A DNA stretch of 64,000 bases from CAWDAQ01 sp963800325. GTDB lineage: Bacteria > Actinomycetota > Actinomycetes > Actinomycetales > Dermatophilaceae. The notes under the pieces were generated by a model that was not told where the DNA came from, did no database searches, and worked only from the letters and a program-made list of their open reading frames with translations. The stretch spans positions 186,001 through 250,000 of the forward strand of contig CAWDAQ010000002.1 of assembly GCA_963800325.1 (NCBI GenBank). The letters run 5' to 3'. Shown here one piece after another: positions 17,115 to 26,243 of this stretch (position 1 is its first letter; each line of letters begins with the position of its first letter). The position numbers and the translations under genes are program-made.

Positions 17115-18632
17115 ATGACGGTGCACCGCGTGATGGGGATCGAGACCGAGTACGGCATCTCGGTGCCGGGGGACCCGGCCGCGAACCCCATGGTGCAGTC
17201 GGGCCGGGTGGTCACCGCGTACGCGACCGCCCACGGCGTGCGGGCGACCCGCGGGTCGTGGGACTACTCCGACGAGGCGCCGCTGCGCGACGCCCGCGGC
17301 TTCGAGGTCAGCCGGTCCCGGGCCGACCCCTCCCAGCTCACCGACGAGGAGGACCCGTCCCTGGCCAACGTCGTCCTCACCAACGGCGCCCGGCTGTACG
17401 TCGACCACGCCCACCCGGAGTACAGCTCGCCCGAGGTGACCACCCCCCGGGCCGCGGTCACGTGGGACCGGGCCGGCGAGCTCGTGATGCGCGAGGCCGT
17501 CGAGCGGCTCGCGGCCCTCCCGCCCGGCGTCAACCTCTACAAGAACAACACCGACGGCAAGGGCGCCTCGTACGGCACGCACGAGAACTACCTCATGCGC
17601 CGGGAGACCCCGTTCTCCGACATCGCCCGCCACCTCATCCCGTTCTTCGTCGCCCGGCAGGTGATGTGCGGCTCCGGCCGGGTCGGGATCGGGACCGACT
17701 CCCAGCGTCCCGGCTACCAGATCGCCCAGCGCAGCGACTTCTTCGAGGTCGAGGTGGGTCTGGAGACGACGCTGAAGCGTCCCATCATCAACACCCGCGA
17801 CGAGCCGCACGCCGTCGCCGACCTCTACCGGCGGCTGCACGTCATCATCGGCGACGCCAACCACTGCGACGTCGCGAACCTGCTCAAGCTCGGCTCGACC
17901 GCGCTCGTGCTGTCGATGATCGAGGACCGGGCCGTCACCGACGACCTCACCCTCGCCCACCCGGTGGCGGCGCTCCACGCGGTCTCGCACGACCCCGGGC
18001 TCACCGAGCTCGTCGAGCTCGCCGACGGCCGTCGGATGACCGCGGTCCAGCTGCTCTGGCGCTACCTCGAGATGGCGCGGGCGCACGTGCGCGAGCGTGA
18101 CGGGGAGACCCCGGACGAGGACACGGCCGAGGTCCTGCGGTGGTGGGAGACCGTGCTGGACCGGCTCGAGCGGGACCCGATGGAGGCGCGCGGACAGGTC
18201 GACTGGGTCGCCAAGCTCGCCGTGCTCAACGGCTACCGGGAGCGCGACGGCACCGGCTGGGACGACCCGCGGCTGCGCGCGGTCGACATCCAGTGGTCCG
18301 ACGTGCGGGCCGAGAAGGGGATCTTCCACCGGCTCGCCGCCGCCGGCCGCTACGACACCCTCGTCGGCGAGGAGGACGTCGTCCGCGCGGTCCGCGACGC
18401 GCCCGAGGACACCCGGGCCTACTTCCGCGGCGGCTGCCTCGCCCGCTGGCCCGACGACGTCGTCGCCGCGTCGTGGGACTCGGTCATCTTCGAGGTCCCC
18501 GGCCAGCGCACGCTGCAGCGGGTGCCGATGCTCGAGCCGCTGCGCGGGACCCGCGCCAGCGTCGGTCCGCTGCTCGAGGCGAGCCCCGACGTCGCGACCC
18601 TCCTGCGTGGTCTGGCTGACATCGCGTCGTGA
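17115..18632 (+). CDS. dop: Deamidase/depupylase of Pup
   Basis: Dop deamidates the C-terminal glutamine of Pup to glutamate and also removes Pup from substrates. The 505-residue protein has the glutamine-synthetase-like fold: MGIETEYGISVPGD at the N-terminus, LYVDHAHPEYSSPEV with the active-site aspartate, NNTDGKGASYGTHENYL, and RPIINTRDEPHA in the catalytic core. The N-terminal length and the insertion after residue 40 separate it from PafA. TAGGCT at 17103-17108 is 6 nt before the ATG, so the transcript is probably leaderless. First gene of dop-pup-prcB-prcA-pafA. Confidence 0.97.
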   Translation: MTVHRVMGIETEYGISVPGDPAANPMVQSGRVVTAYATAHGVRATRGSWDYSDEAPLRDARGFEVSRSRADPSQLTDEEDPSLANVVLTNGARLYVDHAHPEYSSPEVTTPRAAVTWDRAGELVMREAVERLAALPPGVNLYKNNTDGKGASYGTHENYLMRRETPFSDIARHLIPFFVARQVMCGSGRVGIGTDSQRPGYQIAQRSDFFEVEVGLETTLKRPIINTRDEPHAVADLYRRLHVIIGDANHCDVANLLKLGSTALVLSMIEDRAVTDDLTLAHPVAALHAVSHDPGLTELVELADGRRMTAVQLLWRYLEMARAHVRERDGETPDEDTAEVLRWWETVLDRLERDPMEARGQVDWVAKLAVLNGYRERDGTGWDDPRLRAVDIQWSDVRAEKGIFHRLAAAGRYDTLVGEEDVVRAVRDAPEDTRAYFRGGCLARWPDDVVAASWDSVIFEVPGQRTLQRVPMLEPLRGTRASVGPLLEASPDVATLLRGLADIAS

Positions 18633-18643
18633 CGGGTGTGGAC

Positions 18644-18675
18644 TAGGGTCGGGACAGGTCGACCGACTTTGGAGG
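18644..18675 (+). promoter_or_regulatory. Putative internal promoter and strong RBS for pup
   Basis: A TAGGGT hexamer lies at 18644-18649, just after the dop stop. It is followed by GGAGG at 18671-18675, 6 nt before the pup ATG. The arrangement suggests pup can be made from its own message with high translation. The -35 region is not clear. Confidence 0.5.
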
Positions 18676-18681
18676 TCAACG

Positions 18682-18885
18682 ATGGCAGGTCAGGAGCAGA
18701 TCCGGCCGCAGCGGCGCGAGGACGAGCCGGACGAGGCGCCGGAGCCCACGCCGGCGCCCGAGGCCGCGGCCCACAAGGAGGACCTCGACTCCGACATCGA
18801 CAGCGTCCTCGACGAGATCGACGGGGTGCTGGAGTCCAACGCGGAGGAGTTCGTGCGCGGGTTCGTGCAGAAGGGCGGCCAGTGA
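18682..18885 (+). CDS. pup: Prokaryotic ubiquitin-like protein Pup
   Basis: A 67-residue intrinsically disordered tag. The C-terminal half, DSVLDEIDGVLESNAEEFV, is the helix that binds the ARC coiled coil. The protein ends VQKGGQ, so it needs Dop deamidation to expose the glutamate that PafA links to substrate lysines. The N-terminal half is Glu/Pro-rich and serves as the unfolding handle. The stop overlaps the prcB start by 4 bp. Confidence 0.98.
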   Translation: MAGQEQIRPQRREDEPDEAPEPTPAPEAAAHKEDLDSDIDSVLDEIDGVLESNAEEFVRGFVQKGGQ

Positions 18886-19709
18886 CGGGCGACCCCGGGG
18901 CGCCCGGGCTCCCCGCGGCGTTCCTCGCCACGGGGAGCTCGTCCTTCACGGAGTTCGTCGCCAGCCACGCGCCCCAGCTCCTCCCGCACCGGCGTCCGCT
19001 GCCCCACGGCGCCACCCTCGAGGCGCCGCACGGGACGACGATCGTCGCGGTGACCTCCGCCGACGGCGTCGTCATGGCCGGGGACCGGCGGGCGACGATG
19101 GGCAACATCATCGCCAACCGGGAGATGGACAAGGTCTTCACCGCCGACGAGTACTCCACCGTCGGCATCGCCGGCACCGCGGGCCTGGCGATCGAGCTCG
19201 TGCGGCTGTTCCAGGTCGAGCTCGAGCACTACGAGAAGATCGAGGGGACCCTGATGTCCCTGGAGGGGAAGGCCAACCGGCTCGCGACGATGATCCGGGG
19301 CAACCTGGGCATGGCGATGCAGGGCCTGTCGGTGCTGCCGCTGTTCGCCGGCCACGACCTCGAGACCGGCGCCGGCCGGATCTTCTCCTACGACGTCACC
19401 GGCGGCTGCTACGAGGAGCAGGGCCACCACAGCATCGGCTCCGGCTCGCTGTTCGCCCGCGGCGCGCTGAAGAAGCTCTGGCAGCCGGGCCAGGACGTCG
19501 ACCGGACCGTCGAGGTCGCGGTCGAGGCGCTCTACGACGCCGCCGACGACGACTCCGCGACCGGCGGGCCGGACGTGCAGCGCCGGATCTGGCCGCTCGT
19601 CGCGGTCGTCGACTCGGGCGGGGCCCGGTTCGTCGGCCCCGAGCGGGTCGAGGAGGTCGTCGACGCCGTCCTCGCGAGGCGGCGTGAGGCCCCGGGGGGC
19701 GGCCGATGA
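18882..19709 (+). CDS. prcB: 20S proteasome beta subunit precursor
   Basis: A 275-residue proteolytic subunit. A propeptide of about 51 residues ends in EAPHG and the mature chain begins TTIVAVTSADGVVMAGD, giving the N-terminal catalytic threonine at about residue 52. The conserved aspartate and lysine residues follow (AGDRRAT). GTG at 18882 overlaps the pup stop (GTGA), and the gene overlaps prcA by 4 bp, so all three are translationally coupled. Confidence 0.97.
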   Translation: MTGDPGAPGLPAAFLATGSSSFTEFVASHAPQLLPHRRPLPHGATLEAPHGTTIVAVTSADGVVMAGDRRATMGNIIANREMDKVFTADEYSTVGIAGTAGLAIELVRLFQVELEHYEKIEGTLMSLEGKANRLATMIRGNLGMAMQGLSVLPLFAGHDLETGAGRIFSYDVTGGCYEEQGHHSIGSGSLFARGALKKLWQPGQDVDRTVEVAVEALYDAADDDSATGGPDVQRRIWPLVAVVDSGGARFVGPERVEEVVDAVLARRREAPGGGR

Positions 19710-20434
19710 CGAGCATGCCGTTCTACGTCTCGCCCGAGCAGCTGATGAAGGACCGGGCGGACTTCGCCCGCAAGGGCATCGCCCGCGGCCGCTCGGTCGT
19801 CGTCGTCGCCTACGACGGCGGGATCGCGTTCGTCGCCGAGAACCCGTCCCGGGCGCTGCACAAGGTCTCCGAGATCTACGACCGGATCGGGTTCGCCGCG
19901 GTCGGCAAGTACAACGAGTTCGAGAACCTCCGGGTGGCCGGGGTGCGCTACGCCGACCTGCGCGGCTACTCCTACGACCGGTCCGACGTCACCGCCCGCG
20001 GGCTCGCGAACGCCTACGCCCAGACCCTCGGGACGGTGTTCACCCAGGAGTCGAAGCCCTACGAGGTCGAGATCGTCGTCGCCGAGGTCGCCGACGACCC
20101 CGAGGCGGACCAGATCTACCGGCTCACCTACGACGGCTCGGTCGCCGACGAACGCGGGTTCGTCGTCATGGGCGGCGCCGCGGAGCACATCGAGGCGGGG
20201 CTGAAGGAGCGCTGGCACCCCGGCATGACGCTCTCCGAGGTGCTCCGGCTCGCGGTCGACCTGCTCGGCCAGGACCCCACCGGCGAGGTCTCCCGGACGC
20301 TGACCGGCGGGCAGCTCGAGGTCGCCGTGCTCGACCGGCACCGTCCCCGGCGGACCTTCCGCCGGGTGGCGGGCCCGCTGCTCGAGGCGCTCCTCACCCG
20401 CGAGACGCCGGACAGCGGCGACGCGGCCACGTAG
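19706..20434 (+). CDS. prcA: 20S proteasome alpha subunit
   Basis: A 242-residue outer-ring subunit that forms the gate and the ARC docking pockets. The N-terminus PFYVSPEQLMKDRADFARKG is typical for actinobacteria, and IARGRSVVVVAYDGGIAFVA begins the core fold. It overlaps prcB by 4 bp. The C-terminal about 15 residues are variable, as in other species. A TAGGGT for pafA overlaps its end. Confidence 0.97.
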   Translation: MTSMPFYVSPEQLMKDRADFARKGIARGRSVVVVAYDGGIAFVAENPSRALHKVSEIYDRIGFAAVGKYNEFENLRVAGVRYADLRGYSYDRSDVTARGLANAYAQTLGTVFTQESKPYEVEIVVAEVADDPEADQIYRLTYDGSVADERGFVVMGGAAEHIEAGLKERWHPGMTLSEVLRLAVDLLGQDPTGEVSRTLTGGQLEVAVLDRHRPRRTFRRVAGPLLEALLTRETPDSGDAAT

Positions 20435-20443
20435 GGTCAGGTC

Positions 20444-21823
20444 ATGGAGCGTCGCATCTTCGGCATCGAGACCGAGTTCGGCATCACGTGCACCGCCGCC
20501 GGACAGCGCAGTCTCACCCCGGACGAGGTTGCCCGCTACCTCTTCCGCAAGGTCGTCTCGTGGGGCCGCTCCAGCAACGTCTTCCTGTCCAACGGCGCCC
20601 GGCTCTACCTCGACGTCGGCTCGCACCCGGAGTACGCGACGGCGGAGTGCGACGACCTCCTCCAGCTCGTGGTCCACGACAAGGCCGGGGAGCGGGTCGT
20701 CGAGGACCTCGTCACCGACGCCCAGGAGCGGCTCGGGGAGGAGGGCGTCACCGGGGAGATCTACGTCTTCAAGAACAACACCGACTCGGCGGGCAACTCC
20801 TACGGCTGCCACGAGAACTACCTCATCGGGCGGGCCGGAGACTTCCAGGGCTTCTCCGACGTGCTGCTGCCCTTCCTCGTCAGCCGACAGCTGATCTGCG
20901 GCGCCGGCCGTGTCGTGACGACGTCGAAGGGCGCGAGCTACAGCCTGAGCCAGCGGGCCGACCACATCTGGGAGGGCGTGTCGTCGGCGACGACCCGCAG
21001 CCGCCCGATCATCAACACCCGCGACGAGCCGCACGCCGACGCCGAACGCTACCGGCGGCTGCACGTCATCGTCGGCGACTCGAACATGAGCGAGCCCACG
21101 ACCCTGCTCAAGGTCGGGTCCACCGACGTCGTCCTGCGGATGATCGAGGAGGGGGTCGTCATGCGCGACCTCACCCTGGAGAACCCGATCCGCGCGATCC
21201 GGGAGATGAGCCACGACCTCACCGGGCGCCGACCGGTGCGGCTGAGCAACGGCCAGGAGATGTCGGCCCTGCAGATCCAGACCGAGTACCTCGAGCGGGC
21301 GCTCGAGTTCGCCGACCGGGTCGGGGTCGAGAAGCCCCAGCGCCAGGCGCTCGACCTGTGGGCACGCACCCTGGAGGCGGTCTCGACCGGGAACCTCGGC
21401 CTCGTGGAGCGGGAGATCGACTGGGTCATCAAGTACCGCCTCATCGAGGAGTACGCCTCCCGGCACGGGCTGCCCATGGAGCACCCGCGGATCGCGCAGC
21501 TCGACCTCGCCTACCACGACATCAACCGGCAGCGGGGGCTGTACCACCTGCTCGCCCGCCGGGGCCGGGCCGAGCGGCTGTGCACCGACACCGAGATCGA
21601 GGACGCGATGGACGTCCCGCCGCAGACGACCCGGGCCAAGCTCCGTGGCGACTTCATCCGGGCCGCCAAGGCCCACCGCCGGGACTTCACCGTCGACTGG
21701 GTCCACCTCAAGCTCAACGACCAGGCGCAGCGGACGGTGCTGTGCAAGGACCCGTTCGCCTCGGTCGACGCCCGGGTCGACCGGCTCATCGAGGGGATGG
21801 ACGCCGCCTCACCGCGTCCGTGA
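20444..21823 (+). CDS. pafA: Pup-protein ligase PafA
   Basis: A 459-residue ligase that uses ATP to attach deamidated Pup to substrate lysines. It shares the glutamine-synthetase-like fold with Dop: RRIFGIETEFGITC, LYLDVGSHPEYATAEC with the catalytic aspartate, KNNTDSAGNSYGCHENYL, and RPIINTRDEPHADAE. It lacks the Dop-specific loop, and QRTVLCKDPFASVD is a C-terminal-domain signature. TAGGGT at 20432-20437 lies 6 nt before the ATG, so pafA has its own leaderless start only 9 bp after prcA. Confidence 0.97.
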   Translation: MERRIFGIETEFGITCTAAGQRSLTPDEVARYLFRKVVSWGRSSNVFLSNGARLYLDVGSHPEYATAECDDLLQLVVHDKAGERVVEDLVTDAQERLGEEGVTGEIYVFKNNTDSAGNSYGCHENYLIGRAGDFQGFSDVLLPFLVSRQLICGAGRVVTTSKGASYSLSQRADHIWEGVSSATTRSRPIINTRDEPHADAERYRRLHVIVGDSNMSEPTTLLKVGSTDVVLRMIEEGVVMRDLTLENPIRAIREMSHDLTGRRPVRLSNGQEMSALQIQTEYLERALEFADRVGVEKPQRQALDLWARTLEAVSTGNLGLVEREIDWVIKYRLIEEYASRHGLPMEHPRIAQLDLAYHDINRQRGLYHLLARRGRAERLCTDTEIEDAMDVPPQTTRAKLRGDFIRAAKAHRRDFTVDWVHLKLNDQAQRTVLCKDPFASVDARVDRLIEGMDAASPRP

Positions 21824-21919
21824 CCGGCCCGCCGGCGCGCGGGACCGTGCAGCCGGTGTTCAGGTGCGCGGGTTATCGTTGGCGCGCTCCTGCCCGCCGT
21901 TCTCGCGAGGTCAACCCCT

Positions 21920-22903
21920 GTGACACTGCTCCGCCCCCGTCTCCGCCGTGCCCTGCCCGCCGTGGCCGTGGCCGCCGCCCTCGCCCTCGCCGGCTGCAGC
22001 AGCGACTCCGGTGGCTCCGGGTCCGGCGACAGCAGCACGACCGCCGCCAGCGGCGCGCTCTCCGGTGTGACCGTCACCGGCGGTTCGGCCGACGCGAGCC
22101 CGAAGGTCAAGGTCGACTCGACGCCGCTGAAGGTGGACTCCACCCAGACGGAGGTCCTCAAGGAGGGGAAGGGGAAGAAGACGACCGGCGACGAGGTCGT
22201 CCTCACCGACTACCTCGTCCTCAACGGCAAGGACGGCAGCACCCTCGACGCGACCTACCCCCAGAAGCCGCTCGGGTTCGACCTGTCCTCGCAGACCCTC
22301 CTGCCCGGGCTGAAGAAGGCCCTGACCGGGCAGAAGATCGGCTCCCGGCTCCTCGTCGCGGTGCCCCCGAAGGACGCGTTCGGTGACCAGGGCAACGCCC
22401 AGCTGAAGATCAGCGGCAAGGACACCCTGCTGTTCGTCCTCGACCTGCGCGGGACGGTCAACCCGCTCGACAAGGCCCAGGGCAGCAAGGTGGCCCCGAA
22501 GCCGGGACTGCCGAAGGTGACGTGGAAGGACGGCAAGCCCGCGTCCTTCGACATGCCCCAGGGCGACCCGCCGAAGAACACCGTCGTCCAGCCGCTGATC
22601 AAGGGCGACGGCACGAAGGTCTCCAAGGGCGACACCGTCCGGGTGACCTACACCGGCGCGCTGTACCGCAACGGCAAGGTGTTCGACTCCAGCTTCAACC
22701 ACGGCGGCACGTTCGACTTCACCGTCGGCCAGGGGCAGGTCATCAAGGCCTGGGACACCGGCCTCGTCGGGCACAAGGTCGGCAGCCGGCTCCTGCTCGT
22801 CGTCCCGCCCAAGGACGGCTACGGCGCGAGCGGCAGCCAGGACGGCTCGATCAAGGGCAGCGACACGATCGTCTTCGTCATCGACGTCCTCGCCGCGTAC
22901 TAG
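21920..22903 (+). CDS. FKBP-type peptidyl-prolyl isomerase lipoprotein with two FKBP domains
   Basis: A 327-residue exported protein. The N-terminal signal ends in the lipobox LAGC (cysteine near residue 25), followed by a Gly/Ser linker. Two FKBP-like units follow: a diverged one (GDEVVLTDYLVLNGKDG to LLFVLDLRG) and a better conserved one (GDTVRVTYTGALYRNGKVFD to IVFVIDVLAAY). It probably assists folding at the outer face of the membrane. GTG 21920 follows a GCGAGG Shine-Dalgarno and a TATCGT -10 at 21874-21879. A homologue follows pafA in many actinobacteria. Confidence 0.93.
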   Translation: MTLLRPRLRRALPAVAVAAALALAGCSSDSGGSGSGDSSTTAASGALSGVTVTGGSADASPKVKVDSTPLKVDSTQTEVLKEGKGKKTTGDEVVLTDYLVLNGKDGSTLDATYPQKPLGFDLSSQTLLPGLKKALTGQKIGSRLLVAVPPKDAFGDQGNAQLKISGKDTLLFVLDLRGTVNPLDKAQGSKVAPKPGLPKVTWKDGKPASFDMPQGDPPKNTVVQPLIKGDGTKVSKGDTVRVTYTGALYRNGKVFDSSFNHGGTFDFTVGQGQVIKAWDTGLVGHKVGSRLLLVVPPKDGYGASGSQDGSIKGSDTIVFVIDVLAAY

Positions 22904-22920
22904 CGCCCGCCGCGCCCGTC

Positions 22921-22952
22921 CCGGCCCCGCACCCACGCCGGTGCGGGGCCGG
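22921..22952. terminator. Hairpin terminator between convergent genes
   Basis: A perfect 13-bp stem, CCGGCCCCGCACC pairing with GGTGCGGGGCCGG, encloses a 6-nt loop. It lies between the stops of the FKBP gene and the reverse-strand DUF3866 gene. No U-tract follows, which is common in actinobacteria. Confidence 0.8.
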
Positions 22953-22959
22953 CGGCGTC

Positions 22960-24126
22960 TCAGGCCAGCAGGCCGGCGGCGTGCCGACCGGCAGCGGCTG
23001 AGGCGAGGAACGCCGCCGGGTCCTGGGCGAGCCCCCGCCCCATCGTCGACAACGGCACCGGGCTCGCGGCGAGGGCGTCCCCGAGGCCGTCGAGGGGCAC
23101 CTCGACCGGGCGCATCCGGCCGTCGCTCGCGTCGACGATCTCACCGACGTGGCTGTCGACGAGGGCGCCCAGGGCGGCGAGGTCAGCCGGGTCGGCCGTG
23201 CCGGAGAGGACGGCCGGGACCGGCGCGTCGGCGAGGCCCACGAGCCGGGGGACCGGGAGGTCCGCGGGGACGAGGGCCACCCGGCCCCACGCGGTCCGAC
23301 TGTGGTGCGACACGCCCCGGTGGCGGGAGCGGACGTCGCCACCGGAGACCCGCAGCGCCGCGACCGGACGCCCGCCCAGGGTCGCCGCGGCGTTGACCGC
23401 CTCCCCGGCGGCGACCCCCGAGAACCCCCACCGGGTCCCGGTCCCGACGTTCCCCGGGCCCTGGGCGACCACCGCGACGTCGGCCCCGGCGACCTCGCGG
23501 GCGGCGAGCAGCCCGGTGTGGACCGACACCGCCTCGAGGTCGCCCCCGAAGGCCTGGCCGGTCGTCACCGTCGCCGCGAGCCACCCGGCCTCCCGGAGCC
23601 CGGCCGCCGCGCGGGAGAACGCCGCGGGCAGCGCCCCGCCGTCGGTCATGACGTAGACGACCCGGGCGCCCGGGCGGTCGGCGCGCACGCCCGCGACGAC
23701 CGCGGGCAGGGCGGAGTGCAGGTCCGCCACGACCACGGGCATCCCCGCCAGGTCGTCGGCGCCGGTGAGCCGCTCGTGGTGGGCGCTGTCCTGCTCGTCG
23801 ACCGCGAGCACCACCTGCTGCAACGGGGTGTACCGCGCCTTGACGATGTGGCCCGGGCCGGGCGGCGGGTCCGCCGGCAGCCGGTCCGGGACGGCGACGA
23901 CGAAGGCGTACCCGCCGGTGCCGAGGCCGCGGGCGAGCGCCGCGGTGTTGAGCAGGACGACGTCGCCGGCGGCGGGCTCCCCGGTCAGGTCGGGGTAGGC
24001 CAGTGCCCGCACCTGCGTCGGTCCCTCGCCCTCGGCGACGCCCGCGGGCACCTCGACCCGGTACTCCACCGCCCCGCGCCAGCGGGCGCGTTCGGCGAGG
24101 ACGCGCCCCTCGCGCCAGTGCATCAT
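22960..24126 (-). CDS. DUF3866 family protein
   Basis: A 388-residue protein starting MMHWREGRVLAERARW. It contains VVLLNTAALARGLGTGGYAFV, VVYVMTDGGALPAAFSR, VVAQGPGNVGTGTRWGFSG and HHSRTAWGRVALVPADLP, the conserved core of DUF3866. Function is unknown. Two adjacent ATGs (24126 and 24123) are possible starts; upstream in-frame sequence lacks family similarity. It sits between the pafA-FKBP and pafBC units on the opposite strand, as in several actinobacteria. Confidence 0.88.
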   Translation of the reverse strand: MMHWREGRVLAERARWRGAVEYRVEVPAGVAEGEGPTQVRALAYPDLTGEPAAGDVVLLNTAALARGLGTGGYAFVVAVPDRLPADPPPGPGHIVKARYTPLQQVVLAVDEQDSAHHERLTGADDLAGMPVVVADLHSALPAVVAGVRADRPGARVVYVMTDGGALPAAFSRAAAGLREAGWLAATVTTGQAFGGDLEAVSVHTGLLAAREVAGADVAVVAQGPGNVGTGTRWGFSGVAAGEAVNAAATLGGRPVAALRVSGGDVRSRHRGVSHHSRTAWGRVALVPADLPVPRLVGLADAPVPAVLSGTADPADLAALGALVDSHVGEIVDASDGRMRPVEVPLDGLGDALAASPVPLSTMGRGLAQDPAAFLASAAAGRHAAGLLA

Positions 24127-24241
24127 GGCGGTGTCACCCCCCTCACCGGAGCGAGCGTACCGGGGCCCCGCGGGGGTCGGGTAGCGTCGGTGCCCGGACG
24201 CCCTGCCAGCAGCCCACCACCCCACCGGAGTCGAACCGCCG

Positions 24242-25228
24242 ATGGCCCCCACCACCCCCGCCGCGAAGACCGAGCGCCTGATGAACCTCACGCTCTGCCT
24301 GCTCTACACCCGCCGTCCCCTGCCGAAGTCGCGGATCCGGCAGATCGTCGAGCAGTACCAGTCCGCGGCGTCCGACGAGGCCTTCGACCGGATGTTCGAG
24401 CGGGACAAGGACGAGCTGCGCGAGCTCGGTATCCCGCTCGTCACCGAGGACCTGGGGTCGGTGTGGGACGACGAGCCCGGCTACCGCATCCACGAGCGGG
24501 ACTACGGGCTGCCGGACATCCGGTTCGAGCCCGACGAGCTCGCCGTCCTCGGGCTGGCCAGCCGGACGTGGACCCACGCGTCGCTCGCGGGCCCGGCCGC
24601 GCAGGCGCTGCGCAAGCTCGCCGCCGCCGGGGTCGAGCGGGACGACGAGGCGCTCATCGGCATCGAGCCGCGGCTGCGGACGGCGGAGCCGGCCTTCGAC
24701 GCGGTCAAGGACGCGGTGCTGCGGCAGGTGCCGGTCGCGTTCGGCTACCGCACCCGCGGCGCGGGGGAGGTCCGCACCCGGCACGTCCAGCCCTGGGGCC
24801 TCGCGTCGTGGCGGGGGCGCTGGTACGTCACCGGGTTCGACCTCGACCGGGACGCCCCGCGGGTGTTCCGGCTGTCCCGGATCGCCTCCACCGTCACCGC
24901 GGAGGGCCCCCCGGGGTCGTTCACCGTCCCCGAGGACCACCACCCGCGGGACATGATCCGCACGAGCGAGCCTCCCGAGCGGCAGCGCACCAGCCGGTTG
25001 CGGGTCGGCCCCGGCGCCGGTCATGTGCTGCGCCGCCGCGCCCGCGCCGTCGAGGACGCACCCGACGGCTCGGCCGTCCTCGAGGTCGACTTCGCCAGCC
25101 TCACCGCGATGGCCGACGAGCTCGCCTGGTACGGCCCGACGGTCCGCGTCGAGGCCCCCGACGAGCTCGCGGGCCTCGTCCGAGACCGCCTCGCCGGTGC
25201 CCTGGCCGCCCACGGAGGCCGGTCGTGA
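24242..25228 (+). CDS. pafB: WYL-domain transcriptional regulator PafB
   Basis: A 328-residue regulator that in mycobacteria pairs with PafC to activate the RecA-independent DNA-damage response. An N-terminal winged-helix-like region (TERLMNLTLCLLYTRRPLPK) precedes the WYL domain (VRTRHVQPWGLASWRGRWYV and RVFRLSRIASTV) and a C-terminal WCX domain. A TAGCGT -10 at 24182-24187 gives a leader of about 50 nt with an ACCGGAG ribosome site. Overlaps pafC by 4 bp. Confidence 0.95.
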   Translation: MAPTTPAAKTERLMNLTLCLLYTRRPLPKSRIRQIVEQYQSAASDEAFDRMFERDKDELRELGIPLVTEDLGSVWDDEPGYRIHERDYGLPDIRFEPDELAVLGLASRTWTHASLAGPAAQALRKLAAAGVERDDEALIGIEPRLRTAEPAFDAVKDAVLRQVPVAFGYRTRGAGEVRTRHVQPWGLASWRGRWYVTGFDLDRDAPRVFRLSRIASTVTAEGPPGSFTVPEDHHPRDMIRTSEPPERQRTSRLRVGPGAGHVLRRRARAVEDAPDGSAVLEVDFASLTAMADELAWYGPTVRVEAPDELAGLVRDRLAGALAAHGGRS

Positions 25229-26208
25229 GCCCCCGCCGCCAGACGCAGGAGAGCGCCACCGACCGGCTCTCCCGGCTGCTGACGATGGTCCCGTGGCTCC
25301 TCAACCGGCAGGGCATCGAGCTCGACGACGCCGCCGAGGGCCTCGGGGTCACCCCGAGCCAGCTCCAGGCCGACCTCGACCTGCTCTTCCTCTGCGGCTA
25401 CGGCTCCATGCCCGACGAGCTCATCGACGTCGAGTGGCAGGGTGGGAAGGTCTACGTCAGCAACGCCGAGGCGATCGCCCGGCCGCTGCGGCTCGGCGTC
25501 GACGAGGCGATCACCCTCATGGTCGGCCTGCGCGCCCTGCTCAGCGTCCCGGGGCTCGACGAGCGCGGCGCCGTCGAGCGCGCCCTCGCCAAGCTCGAGG
25601 AGGCCACCGGCGCGACCGGCCACGTCGCGAGCCGGGTCGAGGTCGCCATCGACGAGGACGTCGAGGCCGACGTGCTCGCCCGCGCGCGGTCCGCGGTCGA
25701 GGGCCACCGCCGGCTCCACCTGCGCTACCTCGTCCCGAGCCGGGACGAGACCACCGAGCGGGACGTCGACCCGATGCGGCTGCTCAACCTCGAGGGCCAC
25801 TGGTACCTCGAGGGCTGGTGCCACCGCGCCGGGGACACCCGGCTGTTCCGGCTCGACCGGGTCGAGGTGCTCACCGTCCTCGACGAGGACGGGACCCCGC
25901 CGCCGACGGCCCGCGCCCGCGACCTGTCCGCAGGTACGTTCAGCCCGCGCCCGGAGGACCCGGTCGTCACGATGCGGCTCCAGCCCGGCGCCGAGTGGGT
26001 CGCCGACTACTACCCGGTCGAGTCCCGGGAGGAGGACGGGGACGGCCTCGTCGTCACCCTCCGGGCCGGGGACACGACGTGGGTGCGCCGCCTGGTGTGG
26101 CGGCTCGGAGGCCTCGGGCAGGTGCTGGACCCACCCGAGCTGGTCCGCGCGGTCGCGGACGGCGCGGCGGAGGCACTCTCGGCGTACGGCGAGGGGCCGG
26201 GGGCGTAG
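25225..26208 (+). CDS. pafC: WYL-domain transcriptional regulator PafC
   Basis: A 327-residue partner of PafB. LSRLLTMVPWLLNRQGIELD is the HTH region, MRLLNLEGHWYLEGWCHR carries the WYL-like motif, and FRLDRVEVLTVLDEDG follows. The GTG start at 25225 overlaps the pafB stop (GTGA). Its own stop TAG is part of a TAGTCT hexamer (26206-26211) that may be the -10 for tatA. Confidence 0.95.
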   Translation: MSPRRQTQESATDRLSRLLTMVPWLLNRQGIELDDAAEGLGVTPSQLQADLDLLFLCGYGSMPDELIDVEWQGGKVYVSNAEAIARPLRLGVDEAITLMVGLRALLSVPGLDERGAVERALAKLEEATGATGHVASRVEVAIDEDVEADVLARARSAVEGHRRLHLRYLVPSRDETTERDVDPMRLLNLEGHWYLEGWCHRAGDTRLFRLDRVEVLTVLDEDGTPPPTARARDLSAGTFSPRPEDPVVTMRLQPGAEWVADYYPVESREEDGDGLVVTLRAGDTTWVRRLVWRLGGLGQVLDPPELVRAVADGAAEALSAYGEGPGA

Positions 26209-26243
26209 TCTGGAGGGGCACCGAACCCTTCGAGAGGCCCGTC

